NCBI RefSeq assembly: GCF_945859705.1
Contig: NC_079137.1
Coordinates: forward strand, 2,360,001-2,424,000
Origin: Episyrphus balteatus
Lineage: Eukaryota; Arthropoda; Insecta; Diptera; Syrphidae
Reading direction: 5' to 3'
Length of the DNA: 64,000 nt
Position 1 is the stretch's first letter. Every line of letters starts with the position of its first letter. The notes under the pieces were generated by a model that saw only the letters and a program-made list of their open reading frames with translations, made no database searches and was not told the origin of the DNA. Of the stretch, positions 1 through 11,669 are shown piece after piece. The position numbers and the translations under genes were made by a program.

Positions 1-725
1 AGCATTAAAAATAATGTCAATTGATGCGTGTTACGTGCAACAAAAAAATAAAAATGAATCTATATAAAATAGATATTTGTCTAAAAACTCCAACAATCAG
101 CATAATAGGTTGATAGTTAAAAATTGCGTGAATTTTCTATTTGATTCTTTTGTTTTTATTTTAAACTCTGATAGAGTTAGTTTATGTGTATTTGTGTCTG
201 GCAACCACAAATTCAACCCCTCACTTCAAATCTGTCAGTTATTTGATGCGATGCAAATTCAATACCCAGAAAAGGTAACAATACAATACATCGTACGTGT
301 GCATTGTTGGAGTTGTATGTATTTATTTTTTTTATTTGGTATTTTTAACCCCTTTTTGGTATCACTATTTAAGCTGAACATAAAAGAGTTATACTGCTTT
401 TTTTTTGTTCTGTGAAGTTTGATGATGATTATGCTGATGATGATGCCGTACTCGTCGGTAATAGCTTTTGTGGTAATGTAGATACATAATAGGCAAAAAT
501 GACCATATTATTAAAGCTGTTTTTTTTAGATAAACTTTTTTAAATTACCGTCAAGGGTCGAAAACCTACCATTACACAGTGTAGAGTGACCCTATGATCA
601 AGGTTGTCAAATTTTATTTTTTTTTTTTTTTTTCAAATGCATTTGCCTGCCATTTCAAATATAAAAAATTGCAAATACAAAATTCTGAGCCTTTGTCACC
701 GATTATAAGTTTGGAGATGAAATAT
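1..725. other. AT-rich sequence, no gene seen
   Basis: No coding, RNA or element structure can be supported here. There is a short GAT-rich run near 420-447 and a poly-T run near 612-632. The open frame from 77 lacks any recognisable protein feature and is rich in Phe/Leu from T-runs. Confidence 0.6.
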
Positions 726-1160
726 TGAGGGAAAAAACAACCTAAAATCAACGAAAATCAACGAAAATCACGTTGATTCAACTATTTTTCGGTATTAGTT
801 TTGCGTTGAAGACGACAATTTTAAAATCAAAGCAGAACATCGTTAGTTCAAAGTGGTTTGCCGTTATAAAACATCTTTAATTCAACGTTGTTTCATTTTC
901 GAAAAAAATCATCAACTTATTAAAAAAAAAAGAAAAAATGGCAGCCACTGGGAATCGAACCTACTTGGATCTCTAGGGGAATGCTTTACCAACTCACTGT
1001 TGGAAATAAAGGTGATAAAATGCAACAAAAGCTGAAATCCGACAAAAATAAAAAAATTCTTACGTTGTTTCATTTTTAATTCAGAGATGTTTCATGTTAG
1101 TTTTTTCAACATTAAATCAACGTTGAACATATTACATTTTAAGTTGCGTTTTTTCCCTCA
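726..1160. mobile_element. MITE-like TIR element with tRNA-like core
   Basis: The ends are inverted copies of TGAGGGAAAAAAC (726-738 and 1148-1160). Both subterminal regions repeat an AT-rich phrase containing AAAATCAACG, in opposite orientation. The middle carries a reverse-strand tRNA-like sequence. The length (435 bp) and lack of coding capacity fit a non-autonomous DNA element. The same terminal motif (ACTGAGGGAAAAA) recurs at 63751 and 63952, so this is a family. No clear target-site duplication was found. The class is not determined. Confidence 0.65.
939..1006 (-). other. tRNA-like sequence (A-box and B-box), not a gene
   Basis: On the minus strand the segment contains a perfect Pol III B box (GGTTCGATTCC, rc of 951-961) preceded by a D-arm-like GTGAGTTGGTAAAGC (near 982-998) at tRNA-like spacing. 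A loop-like CTAGAGA lies where an anticodon loop would be. The acceptor and anticodon stems do not pair properly, so it is a tRNA-derived relic and not a functional tRNA. It sits centrally inside the TIR element, as a second tRNA-like sequence does in the element at 7173-7600. Confidence 0.55.
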
Positions 1161-1341
1161 GTGTAGACAAATTCTTTCTCTCTTTTTTTAAACCTTACCT
1201 AAATGGTGTGTATTTCATCTGGATAAATGGCTTTTTTTTCGGAGTCCGGTACTTCTTATAAGGTGTGTTTGACTATTGGAAATGATCTCCTAAGAAACTG
1301 TTAATTTTAAAGTCCTTTTCAATCAGGGTTGTAAAAAATCA

Positions 1342-1620
1342 TTTTTACTTGGTCTATAGGAATAGTATTAGTTTCGTGTCGAAAAAAAAAATTGATTACG
1401 ATGATTTAGAAGGCCGAAAAAGTGGGTCTCGCCATTCCGTCTAATCCGTCTTTGCATCCATCTGTACACATTTCAACAGCCTAAACGAGTGGACGGTATT
1501 TCTAAAAATTTGGTACAGATGATTTTTATAGAATTCTGAAATTTGTTTTATCTCGCGAAAATGTATGTAGATACCTCCCATACAAATTTTTCAAGTTATA
1601 GCTAGTTACTCGCAACAAAA
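1342..1620 (+). mobile_element. Old, diverged GTCY-element copy (partial)
   Basis: The segment starts with TTTTTACTTG followed by a degraded TATAGG...TAGTAT, matching the 5-prime end of the better copies at 25239 and 28992. It then shows AAAAAGTGGGTC (about 1416-1427) and CAGCCTAAACGAGTG (about 1479-1493), the conserved flanks of the GTCY tract. The tract itself is only a few diverged CCGTCT/CATCTGT units. The 3-prime half is not recognisable, so the end is approximate. Confidence 0.65.
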
Positions 1621-1779
1621 CTGCATTTTTAGTTTTTCTCAAAAAAGCCAAATAACAAAAAAAAAATGTCTTTTAACAAAATTTCGGCTCTTCCCAAACA
1701 TCAACAAAATTTCTTTAAAATTTATATAGAGGCAGCTCTTGAAATCTAAAAGTAAGTCAATCATTAAAGTGCTTTGATT

Positions 1780-2345
1780 GCATTTGTATTCCATTAGATA
1801 CAAACTAACAAAAAAAAAAATAATTGTACCAATAAAAATAATTTTCAAAATAAAATATTTATTGCAACTAAAAATATTTTGCATTAAAAAAAATTTATTG
1901 CAACTAAAAAATATTTGCATTGAAAATAAATTTTTTATTGCGAATTTTGCTTCAATAAAATTTTATTGCAAGTAAAAAATTTTCTACATTGACAAGAAAA
2001 AATATATGCTAAAATGTATGCATTAAATATTTTTTTGAAATGTTCTTTAAATTTGTGACAATTTTTACTATTTTACCATATATTAACTATTTCAACTATA
2101 ATGTAAGGCCAAATAGTTTGAATTGCAAGCAATTCAAAGAATATTAAAAAATAATATTTAATGCACACTTTTTGCATTAATTTGTTTTTTTTTTTTTTCA
2201 ATGCTGAAACAATTTTATTTCCAATAACATTTTTTTTAATGGAAAATATTTTTAGTTGCAATTTTTTTAATGCAATTTTTATTTTATTTGCAATAATTTT
2301 TTCTTTTGAAATTAATTTCAAATACCTTTGTATTTAATTGATATT
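1780..2345. repeat. AT-rich repeat, related to 5742-6420
   Basis: It is built from diverged units of the type TTGCAACTAAAAAATATT alternating with poly-T/poly-A. It shares AACTATTTCAACTAT (about 2085-2099) with 5831-5846. It ends with ATTGATATTTTTATAACCCC, which appears inverted at the start of the 5742 copy (GGGGTTGTAAAAATATCAAT). The open frames on both strands here are low-complexity Lys/Ile/Phe translations and not genes. Confidence 0.5.
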
Positions 2346-3394
2346 TTTATAACCCCGTTTACAATACTACAGCTACCTATGAATAACCTTCCCAAGGAAC
2401 TTGGCCATGCTATATTGAAATTTCACCTTGGGACATGTGTCCTTGGATGAATCCCGAAAATCTATGTCAATAATGTAAATACAAATGCAAAATATCCTAT
2501 AGACTGTCATAAATATGACCCTATTTTTCAGGATTTTGAGTTTTCGAAATATTGGTTTTTAACAATTTTAGGCTTCGTGGGGCAGGGCCAATCCTATACT
2601 TTAGTAGTAGAAGTCTGAAATCTGCTCTTGTTTTGGAATAGGACAATTTAGACGACTCCATCATAAAAAACCTTATTCATGTCTTCGCGAATAACGCTAA
2701 AAAAACCTAAAATTTTAATTTATGAAGATTTTTTTGCGAGATATAGGTATGTCTTATTTCTAAACGCGATTAACTTTTTATTATTTCATATGAATTATTT
2801 GGTTTAATTTCTATAAACAAAATTGCATTTAAAAAATTTTTTTTCTAACTAAACTCTTAACTTAAGAACTATTAAAATATAGGGGCAGCAATTTTTTTTA
2901 TTTTTTTCCAACAAAAACTTAACTTAACTTAAGTGTAAAATATTATCAAGATATTTATTATTTTTGTTGTATATTAATTTAAACAACTTGTGTTTTATTT
3001 TACACACACATCTCGTCCAATGACTTAATAATGATGCTTTCGCAAATACTTTTTTTTAAGTCAGGTACATAATTCAATTCCGTGTTGTCACATAAATAAA
3101 AATATTAATTGCATTTAGTACAAAATACCTTTACCCTGATGTCAGATGAGGCATTCGAATTTTTTTATTTTGCAATAAAAACTGAAAAAAAAAATACATA
3201 TATAAAAAAATAAAGATAATTATCATTAACAAAATGAGCGACAGAATTGGATTCAGATTCGTCCCTGAATCACTCTGTTTAAGTATATATTTATCCGATC
3301 CATTTTTATATAAATGACGATTATACATTGGCGACAACGATGCCGCATATAATTTATGTCAATGTCTGACACAAACCAATCGAATGACAATAAT
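2346..3394. other. AT-rich sequence, no gene seen
   Basis: No supported gene or bounded element. The sequence has many A/T homopolymers and phrases such as ctcgcgaaaat that recur loosely elsewhere in the window. Confidence 0.55.
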
Positions 3395-3421
3395 GACGAC
3401 GACGACGATGACGACGACGAA
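3395..3421 (+). repeat. (GAC/GAT)n trinucleotide microsatellite
   Basis: About nine GAC/GAT units in a row. They create an Asp run in one frame and Ser/Val runs in the opposite strand, which explains the open frames over this point. Nothing else supports coding. Confidence 0.85.
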
Positions 3422-5741
3422 CGCACAATATCTTTTTTATCGCGTAACTGGCTACGGGTTAATATGTGCAATTTATATTATAAAAATACCTTGTATCTAT
3501 ATTTTGAATATAAATATAAATCGCATCACGTGATCAAATGAATTTTATGAGATGAATTTTCAATCAAAAACAGCCCACCAAAACCTGCCGCCAAAATTTG
3601 GTTTTGTATTTTGCAAATTGTAATATAGTACTTCCGTAAAAAAAAAAATGTGTACAGGGGCGCTTCGAAGGGTTGTTAAAGTATGGAAATGAATAAGGCG
3701 CTTTTAAAAAGGGGCCGGGAAAAAATAAACTCTAAAATTAAGAATTCAATAAATAAAAAGGCAAGTGAAGTTCTAAATTTGAAAAATTAATTTTGGTTAT
3801 TTTAGTAAATATAAATATAATATCTTTATTCTAGCATCTTTTTAATAAAAAAGAAAAAAATTATTCGAAAAATTGTATAGGTACCAGGACGATAAGCTAT
3901 GGTAAAATCCCTAAATTTACTCTTGAAGTTCGTTTTAGCTGTTGTATAATTATTGCGTGAAGTTGAAAAACTCTCAAAAGTTTTTCTAAAAATTGAATAT
4001 TTTCAAGACAGGGCGCTAATTTTTTTCTATTCGAACCTGAAAAATACATAAAATTTCGAATATTTGAAGCTCTTTATGTTGCGGAGGCTTCTTTTTTTAA
4101 TAAAAAAATTGCGCTAAATTCCGTCAATTTGACCCTGAAAAAGTATACTATTTTGACGAAATTCTTAATAAATTTTTGGCGCCCCAAAACTGGCCTTATA
4201 CAAAACAGGGTGCTTACTGCCTTCAGTTCGAACCTGAAAAGAATTTAATTACTTAAGAATATTCATTAAGAGTGTTCAATAATACGTAAGCTTAAAAGTG
4301 TTTTTTTTTTAATACGAATCTACAAAATATGCTATTATTTAAAAATAGGGCGCTTACTTTTCTCAATTTATTTCTGTACAAAATCTGCTTGTGATGACAT
4401 AAAAACATATGCTAAATAATGAAAGGAGTCAAATTAGGTTTTCAGATTGGGCGGTTTGGTGTCCTAATTTCTGCTGTTAAAAGCTTTTAAGATAAATCTT
4501 TAAAAACAGGCACCCTAAAAAAAGAAATAAGCCCAAGGACGCGAAGGTAAAAATATTACAAACACATCGCCCCTTACGTATTTTTACCCTCATTTCGCTC
4601 CTGAAGAGAAATTCTATAGATATGAAACTTCTCTGCGAAATCACATTTAAATAAAATTCGATGAAAAATTATTTTAATTATTTAAAATACAACCACGACG
4701 ATGGTCCTAAATGCGTTCATTGTTTCTATAGAATATATCGATGTGATTTTATATATTTTTCAATTTTGTCAGTGCGTAGATATACAAAATGACCATAAAG
4801 ACGCACAACTCAGAGTCATTCGTTCATTGAGCGCATTGAGCAACCAACGTCAACAAAAATTTATGTGTCGCCTGCAATGCCACCTGTCAAATTGAAATCC
4901 CCAATTCAATTCAAGTTGAAATTCATTTGACCGACTACTCTGGGCGTTATTCGGTTCGTTTTGGTTTGGTTTGGTATCGTTTGGCATTTATTTTCATTTT
5001 TCGATTCGATTTTTCGAGATACTTTTTCCTCTAATTGACCATCACCACCACCATCACCGAAACAACCAAACCAACATTGATGCCATCCCTGGGTATTTTT
5101 CATTATCCCCGCGTTCACTAAATGACAAATTTATTTATTTGAACATTTAAAATAAATCAACAAAAAAAAAAAAAGTTAAACAAAAAAAAAAAATCCTGAA
5201 GCCTGATAGTGAATTGTCGGTCACGCATGATGAGATGCAATATAATATTGTTGGTGTATGTTTTTTTTTTTTTTTTGCATTTTGTATATTGCGTAGGCAG
5301 GTAGACTTTTATAATATGTATTTTTGTTTTTCGTCCTGGACTATTTATTATAATGTCACGCACAAACATTATTGAGGACAGAGTGTGAAATAAGCAATTA
5401 AATTGTATTTTCTACCCACAAAATCAACGCAAAGTTATCAATTATAAAGAAATATACATACAATCGTATTGTATCTACTATCAGCCTACACAAAATTTGT
5501 GAAAGCTTTGGCTGCATTGATTGATTAAAAAAGTCAGAAAATTTAATTAGACTAAAAATGTCAGAATCATTTTTTTATTTTGTATTTTTTTTATTTGAAA
5601 TAAATTATGGATAAAGCAGGATTTTTTCTTAAATTTATTATTATAAGTTTTAAAACTTAAAAAAAAACATTAATACCTACACAAAAATAAAAATTATATG
5701 AAAAAATGGTATGTTAAATTTTTATGTCATTATGTAACAAG
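3422..5741. other. AT-rich sequence with diverged GGGCGCT-type modules
   Basis: From about 3655 to 4570 a phrase of the form GGGCGCTtA...TTCGAACCTGAAAA recurs (near 4013, 4204 and 4348), suggesting an old tandem or composite repeat. CAGGGGCGC at 3655 and GCCCC at 4569 could be hAT-like ends, but no duplication supports this. From 4900 to 5740 there are only homopolymer runs and GGTTT-rich sequence. No gene is seen. Confidence 0.4.
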
Positions 5742-6420
5742 CGGGGTTGTAAAAATATCAATTGAAAAAAAAAAAAAATATTTAGTGCAAATAAAGAAAA
5801 AATTGCATTAAAAAAATTGTTATTCATAAGCTATTTCAACTATTATATTAAACCTTGTCAAATAGCCAAAATTTTAAGAAATTCAACAAATATGTATTAA
5901 AAAAAAATATTTAATACATGAATTTATTTTACAATGCAGAGAATTTTTATTTGCAATAAATTAATGTAAAATATTTTTATATGCAATAAAAATTTTATTT
6001 TCCATGCAAATATTTTTCAGTTGCAATTAATTATGGGAACTATCGAATAAAAACTATCAAACTATCGATAGTTGTAAAATATTCATTCCTTCGATAGTTT
6101 TAAATCATTCATTCATTCTTTCATTTGGTTACTATTTTCATTCGAATAGTTTTTTTATTCGATAGTTTTTATTCGATTGTTTATTCATTTAAATAGTTTT
6201 TGTTATACGATAGTTTTTTCATTGGAATAGTTTTTTTATTCGATAGTTTTTATTCGATAGTTTTATTCGATAATTTGTATTCGAATGAATGAATGAATAA
6301 ACTATTCATTAGTTCAAATCATTCAGTTACTAACTATCGATAGTTCAAATCATTCCATAGTTCCCATCACTAGTTGCGATAGACATTTTTTTTATACAAT
6401 ACACAATATTTTTTAAGGCA
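5742..6420. repeat. AT-rich repeat, interrupted copy
   Basis: This is the second copy of the 1780-2345 repeat: it starts with GGGGTTGTAAAAATATCAAT and contains the shared CTATTTCAACTAT motif at 5831. Its TTGCAATTAATT stretch is interrupted at 6033 by a separate TIR-like element, after which short TTGCGA/ATTTTTTTTAT sequence resumes. Confidence 0.45.
6033..6367. mobile_element. hAT-like MITE made of ATTCGATAGTTT repeats
   Basis: The ends are inverted: ATGGGAACTAT at 6033 and ATAGTTCCCAT ending at 6367. The right end extended outward reads TAGTGATGGGAAC on the minus strand, which resembles hAT termini (YARNG then GGGAA). The interior is almost wholly diverged ATTCGATAGTTTTT and CATTCATTC units, with two perfect TATCGATA palindromes (6063-6070 and 6335-6342). 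The left end lacks the TAGTG, and no 8-bp duplication is clear. Confidence 0.5.
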
Positions 6421-7172
6421 ATTATTTTGTATTTGTAATGAATAGTTTTTTTTTTTAATTTGAATAAAACAAAATTTTAATTTTGGTCCTTTTGAAAAAA
6501 AAGGAATAATTAAAAAAAGTGTGTCCAAATCAAAATTTTGATTTCTGGATGATTATCATAAACCTGATTTTTCGCACTCGTTAAATTCACCTTTTGGTAG
6601 TTCTTTTTAAATATCTCGACTTCTGTTCATCCTATATAAAAGTTGGTAATACAAAATACATAGACAATAGAATTTTGCGTCTTTTATGTTAAGAACCCTT
6701 TTTCGGTATTCTGAATATTAAAAAAGTTACAAGCCAAAAAAGTCAAAAAACGAAAAAAAAAAGAAAATTTTTTTAAGTTTTGAACAGTTTTTATCAAAAT
6801 TATGAAAAAACCTTCCAATGATTGTTCACCTTAAAATTCTCTACAGCTCTGTTATACAACTTTTTTTTGAATTTGTATAAATACAAAAGTTATTAAAACT
6901 TTTTTTACCAAAGAGAAAAGACTTAAAAATAAAAAAAAATGCACGTCTTGAATTTTCTCTTGTAACAAAAGGCTATAAAATACTCACTCATCATTTAAAA
7001 TTCAAGATTTGATTAAAATAATATAAGAAAAAAGTAGGTAAAGATAAAAAACACAAACAAATATGGGCATTTCTTAACAAAAAAGTATGAATAACTTTTT
7101 AAGGCGAATAAAAACTGCTCAAAACTTAAAAAATTTTTTTGTTTTTTTTTTTTTAATTTTTTGGCTTGTATA

Positions 7173-7600
7173 CAGAGAAAAATAGACCACATAAAATAGA
7201 ACAAAAACAATAAGATTTCTCTATGGTTTTCATCGAAGAAGGAAACCTTATTAAAATAATCGGGTTTTCCTTATTGTTTTAAAATCTGCAAAAAAATAAA
7301 AAAAACGGTGACCAGGCTGGGAATCGAACTGGAGACTTCAAATCATTAGTCGCCCACCTTACCACCTAAACCAACCTGCCATGAAAACATTGATCGCGAT
7401 TTTTGTTCTAGTGCTAAGTTGCAAAAAAAATCAACTTTTCAGTCAAATTTTAATAAGATTTTCTCTATAAAAATAATAAGAAATCTCCTTAAAAAAACCT
7501 TATTAATCGTTGATTTTAATAAGATTTCCTTATGAAATGTATGGACGGTAAAACAATATGGCAATCTGTTAGTTTTTAGCGGGTCATATTTTTCTCTGTG
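7173..7600. mobile_element. TIR element with tRNA-like core, ATA duplication
   Basis: The ends are CAGAGAAAAATAGACC and, inverted, CACAGAGAAAAATATGACC. ATA flanks both sides (7170-7172 and 7601-7603). The insertion splits the right arm of a foldback element. The uninterrupted left arm reads GGCTTGTAAC at the same point, so it serves as an internal empty site and confirms the limits to within a base or two. The interior is AATAAGATTT-type AT-rich repeat in both orientations around a tRNA-like sequence. Confidence 0.75.
7309..7380 (-). other. tRNA-like sequence, not a gene
   Basis: The minus strand reads GGCAGGTTGGTTTAGGTGG, a D-arm-like A box, then CTAATGA at the anticodon-loop position, and GTTCGATTCCCAGCC as B box and T arm. 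CAGG/CCTG can pair as part of an acceptor stem, but the T stem and anticodon stem are mismatched. It is a tRNA-derived relic in the middle of a TIR element, like the one at 939-1006. Confidence 0.55.
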
Positions 7601-8105
7601 ATAACCTTTTTAATATTCAGAATATAGAAAAAGTGTTCTCAACATAAAAGACGCGAAATTTAATTGTCTACGTTTTCGTATGACCAACTTTTAACTAAGA
7701 TGCACAGAAGTGGAGATATTTAACAAAAACTAAAATCCAAGATGGCTGCCAAAAGGTGTAAAAGTGCGAAAAATCAGAGTAATGATATTAACTTAATTCT
7801 CTGTCAAATGAGCAAAAAATTAAGGGGTGGTACAAACTGCTGGGTCAAATTATAAATGTTCTGGAGAAAATACATATAAAAATAAAAAAAAAAAACAAGT
7901 TTAAGAAATTTTAAAAAATATATTTTTTTGAAAACGAATCGATTATTTATTTGAACAAATTTTGGAAAATGTTTAACACATAAAACTATTTTTTTTTTAA
8001 ACGGATCTTATGTTTTTTGAAACATCTTTTTTCTCAGCCCTGATTTTTCAATCCTCAGTTAGACTATCCGAAGATTAAATGTCAATATATAAAAAAAAAC
8101 TTTTA

Positions 8106-10184
8106 GGCTAGGCGCACACATGCGATTTTCAGTCGTTGCTACTAAAAAATCGAAGTCGCAACATAAAACTACCGTGCACACACTTGCGACTAAAAAATCG
8201 CGCGACTATTTTTTATTGCAGGAAAAAACATTATGTTTGGTCGAAAAAGAGTTGACCGTTTTTCGATAAAATGCATCATCTCAAGATCAAAAGAGCCAGG
8301 AGATACTCACTGTTCAAATCTAATGGTCAAATGACCGCAAAGAAAACAATCACGAAATCCGTTCGTAATGGAATATTTCATACAAATGGTATCTACGATC
8401 GGATTTTATGATAAGGTGAATTCATGGAACAAATGTAGGGGAGGGTGGGGCTAAATGTAACAGGGGTAAGAATTAACAGCTAAAAAAAGCGATGTTCCTT
8501 TCAATATTAAGAAACACGTAAACGAGAAAAATGCTCAATTTTTGCATATCTACCGGCACATTTTCTTCAGATGAAGATTAGACGACAGGGTGAGAAGTTA
8601 CACTAGTGGTGCCCAAAAAATGCATGTTTGTAACTTTTTTTTTTAATTTTATTTTTGGTCTACCTCTTTACCCGAAAAAGATAGAGTGCTAAGTGTTTTT
8701 TTGTTATATGCAACTGTGTTTTGGCTCAAATTGTGTGTATATGTTATGTCTACATCAGTTTCGCTTTTTTTTTAAATTGATTTTATGTGCCAAATTTCAT
8801 GCTGGGGCTAGTTGTAACATTTTTCCGGGGCAAGTTGTACCATGTAAAAACCTACCTATACTGAAAAATTGTTTACCTAATATAATTAACAACCCTGAAT
8901 ATGAATGCTTGTAATTGAATTTGTATTTATTTTGAAATTGGAAACACATTTTTGAACCACCACTTGAATTCATAAAGCTTATAAAACAATTTATGAATTC
9001 GAATAACTTTTATTTAAGACTACTGTCAAATTTTCTCTGGAAATCTTGGATTTGCTCCACTTTTTACAAATTTGCACCAAAATTTAATGACTGAGGTTTG
9101 TTTTTATTGTTATTAATTAAAAATAAATAAATATAAACATATAAAGGTATTTTTCTCTTATTTTTAGTTCTTGGTACAACCTACCCCGGTATGTGTTACA
9201 CTTTGCCCCGTATGTGGGGTAAGTTGAAACAACACGATTTTTTTTTTGGAAGCTTTATTTTTCAACATTACCGTTATGTTTTGTTAAATTTTTATGATGG
9301 ATCTTGGACCTAAAACATGGGTCTTTAATTTAAAAAAGGTCTGGTTGACCCACTTTCAAATTTGTAGGAGAACCATCGATTTTAGAAAAAAGTGTTACAT
9401 TTGGCCCCACTCTCCCCTAAGCTCTGGTAAAAGTGGTAAAGTGATACAAGCCTCAAAATTTGGTAAGGGTTTGACAGCTTGTTTACCAGATTAGAAATAG
9501 AAATAGATTCTCTGCAATGTGTATGTTTGTATCTTATTTTAGGCCCTACGAGTACCATTATTTCACCAAAGCATTGTATACTCATTCTATAGTACTGGGT
9601 AAATTTCTGAGGGTTTTCTCTTTTATGAATTCTATGGAATTGTCCTTTTAAATTTCCTATGGTTTATAACTATCCACTATACAACACTTTCTAGTATATC
9701 CATTATTGTACTTAAAATAATTGTTCCAAGGGTCGCACGTGCGGGCAGGTGCATTATATACTTTATAATATATCCTTATGTGCAGCAAAAAAAATCGCGA
9801 AAAATAGAACCGGATCCATTTTTTTAAACTTTGCGATTTTAAAATCGCAAGTCTGTGCGCTCTCATTTAAAATAATGTGTTTCATTTCATGCGTCTAAAA
9901 AATCGAGTGGTTGAAAATCGCATGTGTGCGCATGATTTGGCCTCTTTGCGACTGCTACTTTTTAGTCGTTTTCAGTTTAGTCGCAAGTGTGTGCACAACT
10001 ATACTGATCCATTTGTTCCATTTTAATTTGCGACAGTCGCGTCGCCAAAAAAATGGGACATTTTTCAATTTTTAAATCGCGGCTATTTTTTAGAAGCATG
10101 TGTGTTCACCGGCATTGAAATCCGTGTGATCCATTTTTGCGACTGAATAATCGCACGACTGAAATCGCATGTGTGCGCCTAGCC
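8106..10184. mobile_element. PIF/Harbinger-like TIR element
   Basis: The termini are GGCTAGGCGCACACATGCGA on the left and its inverted form on the right (CGCATGTGTGCGCCTAGCC, ending 10184). TTA directly flanks both ends (8103-8105 and 10185-10187), the 3-bp TWA duplication typical of PIF/Harbinger. Subterminal regions hold many copies of GCGACTAAAAAATCGC and TGTGTGCAC-type repeats in both orientations. No transposase is seen, so it is non-autonomous. A second element is nested at 8438-9417, leaving about 1.1 kb of its own sequence. Confidence 0.8.
8438..9417. mobile_element. TA-flanked TIR element nested in the Harbinger-like element
   Basis: The ends are GGGGAGGGTGGGGCTAAATG (8438) and, inverted, GGGGAGAGTGGGGCCAAATG (to 9417), extending to TGTAACA on both sides. 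Each end abuts TA (8436-8437 and 9418-9419), as for Tc1/mariner-type elements. Internal sequence repeats the theme GGGGCAAGTTGTAACA (near 8823 and 9216). No transposase motif is visible, so it is a non-autonomous member. Confidence 0.75.
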
Positions 10185-10187
10185 TTA

Positions 10188-11660
10188 TTCCGAGGAATAA
10201 GCCTTAACTGGGTTTTATCTGGCTATTGAAAAATTGGCTCTAAAAATACTTTGGTATATACAAAAAAGAAGAAGTTTAAGAAGTTTCTTAGATGTTTGAA
10301 ACAGCCGAGATGTAATTAGGTTTGCCCGAGACCACCATTTAGAGGTAGATACAAAAAGATTGCCAACAGTTGCATTTCGGAGATTCAATGAAGCCACTTA
10401 AATGCTCAACTGAAGGACCACCTCACGGAATGATAAAAATCAGTAGTTTAGAACTCGATTGCGAAAACCACTCGAGTGGCTCCATGGTTTTAACTTTTAA
10501 CTTTTACAGATTTGTAACTTTTCCTATCAGTTTCAAAACTGACATTCTAAATTCAGGAAAATGTAGAAATCTTATCTAGGCACATAAAAATGATACCAGA
10601 GAAAAGGCATTGGGCGCCACTTAAGAAAAAAAAAAAAAAAAAAACATTATTTAATAAAAGGAGCCAAATATAACAGAAATCCTTATGCAGGTTGAACTAT
10701 TTAATAACTTTTAGCGATATAAGAAACCTTTTGACTAAAAAGCTAGAATTTTACTGTAAACCTCCAGAAGTATTTAAATAATTTAAAGTGAACTCACCTT
10801 TAAAACTCGAAAAAGTTCATCCTTCCTAACGCATTCGCATTTCCCAAATTATCCTTCATTAAAAAGCCGTCGTGTTAACAATTTTTTCCTATGAACACAC
10901 AAATCACTTGAGAGTCCGCACAAAAAAAAAAAAAAACAAAAAAAATTATAACATATGGGGGAGCAAGCAACATGGTTGTGATAAAACAACAACAACACCA
11001 AACAGATGAGACATACAAAAAAAAAACCATTGAAGAACAGACTGAAACTTTTCCCGCCAAAAAATATCACACACACACATTCACACATGAAAAAGCAATA
11101 AAAATTAAAAAAAAAAAAGAAGATTCAAACCGGCCTAACCTCACGCACTTAAGTAAAATTTCTGCACACGAACGAAATTCCCTTTTATGTTGGCAAAAGA
11201 GCGCGAGAGTGAGGAATGGGAGTTAGACGATAAACAACCTTTCTTTATAACCCCAAAAAAAGAAAAAAAAAATAGGTACTATACCACCCTCAGTCATAAA
11301 GCATTGCCATATTTAAATGCAAAAAAGAGGGATGAGTGTTGACAATAGTCATAGACATGAACAGAACAACAACAACAATTTCAATTTTCTTTCAAACACA
11401 AAAAAGCCGGTAAGCGCAAACTTCCGTTTTGCGTTTTTCTTTTTCTCTTTTAGTTTTTGTTTTTTTCTGTGTTTTATTTGTTGCCTCTTGTAAATTAACA
11501 CTTTCCTCGACTGCTACTCTTTTGTTGTTGAGGGTGTAAAGAGGAAGGTAAATTGTAATTCAAATTTACCTTTGCTTAATGCGAAAGGGATGGGCAGAGA
11601 GGTATAAATTTCGAGAAAGTTCAAAATGGGTGGTTGTAGCTTGTGGGTGGTTAGGTTAAA
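10188..11660. other. Mixed sequence: short shared repeat, then CA-rich unique DNA
   Basis: 10195-10238 (CCTTAACTGGGTTTTATCTG...GAAAAATTGGC) recurs diverged at 13387-13425. 10360-10500 is less AT-rich and open on both strands but matches no family I recognise. From 10900 the sequence becomes CA- and purine-rich with poly-A and CACACACA runs, leading into the promoter-like island. No gene can be supported. Confidence 0.4.
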
Positions 11661-11669
11661 TTGCGTACA

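Larger units (their letters stand above)
6559..7782. mobile_element. Foldback element, one arm interrupted
   Basis: Left sequence from about 6559 to 6800 reappears inverted from about 7075 to 7170 and 7604 to 7782. For example CGTCTTTTATGTTAAGAACC (from about 6678) matches, inverted, the sequence near 7640-7660. TTTTTGCGA/ACAGAAGT-GGAGATATTT phrases mark the outer parts. The right arm is split by the tRNA-bearing TIR element at 7173-7600. No coding capacity is seen. Arm limits are approximate because the outermost bases have diverged. Confidence 0.65.

Noticed and set aside
939..1006. Functional tRNA gene
   Set aside because: A and B boxes are present but acceptor and anticodon stems do not pair; it is embedded in a TIR element.
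3655..4575. hAT element with CAGGGGCGC and GCCCCTTA ends
   Set aside because: The right end does not invert to the left end beyond a few bases and no 8-bp duplication was found.
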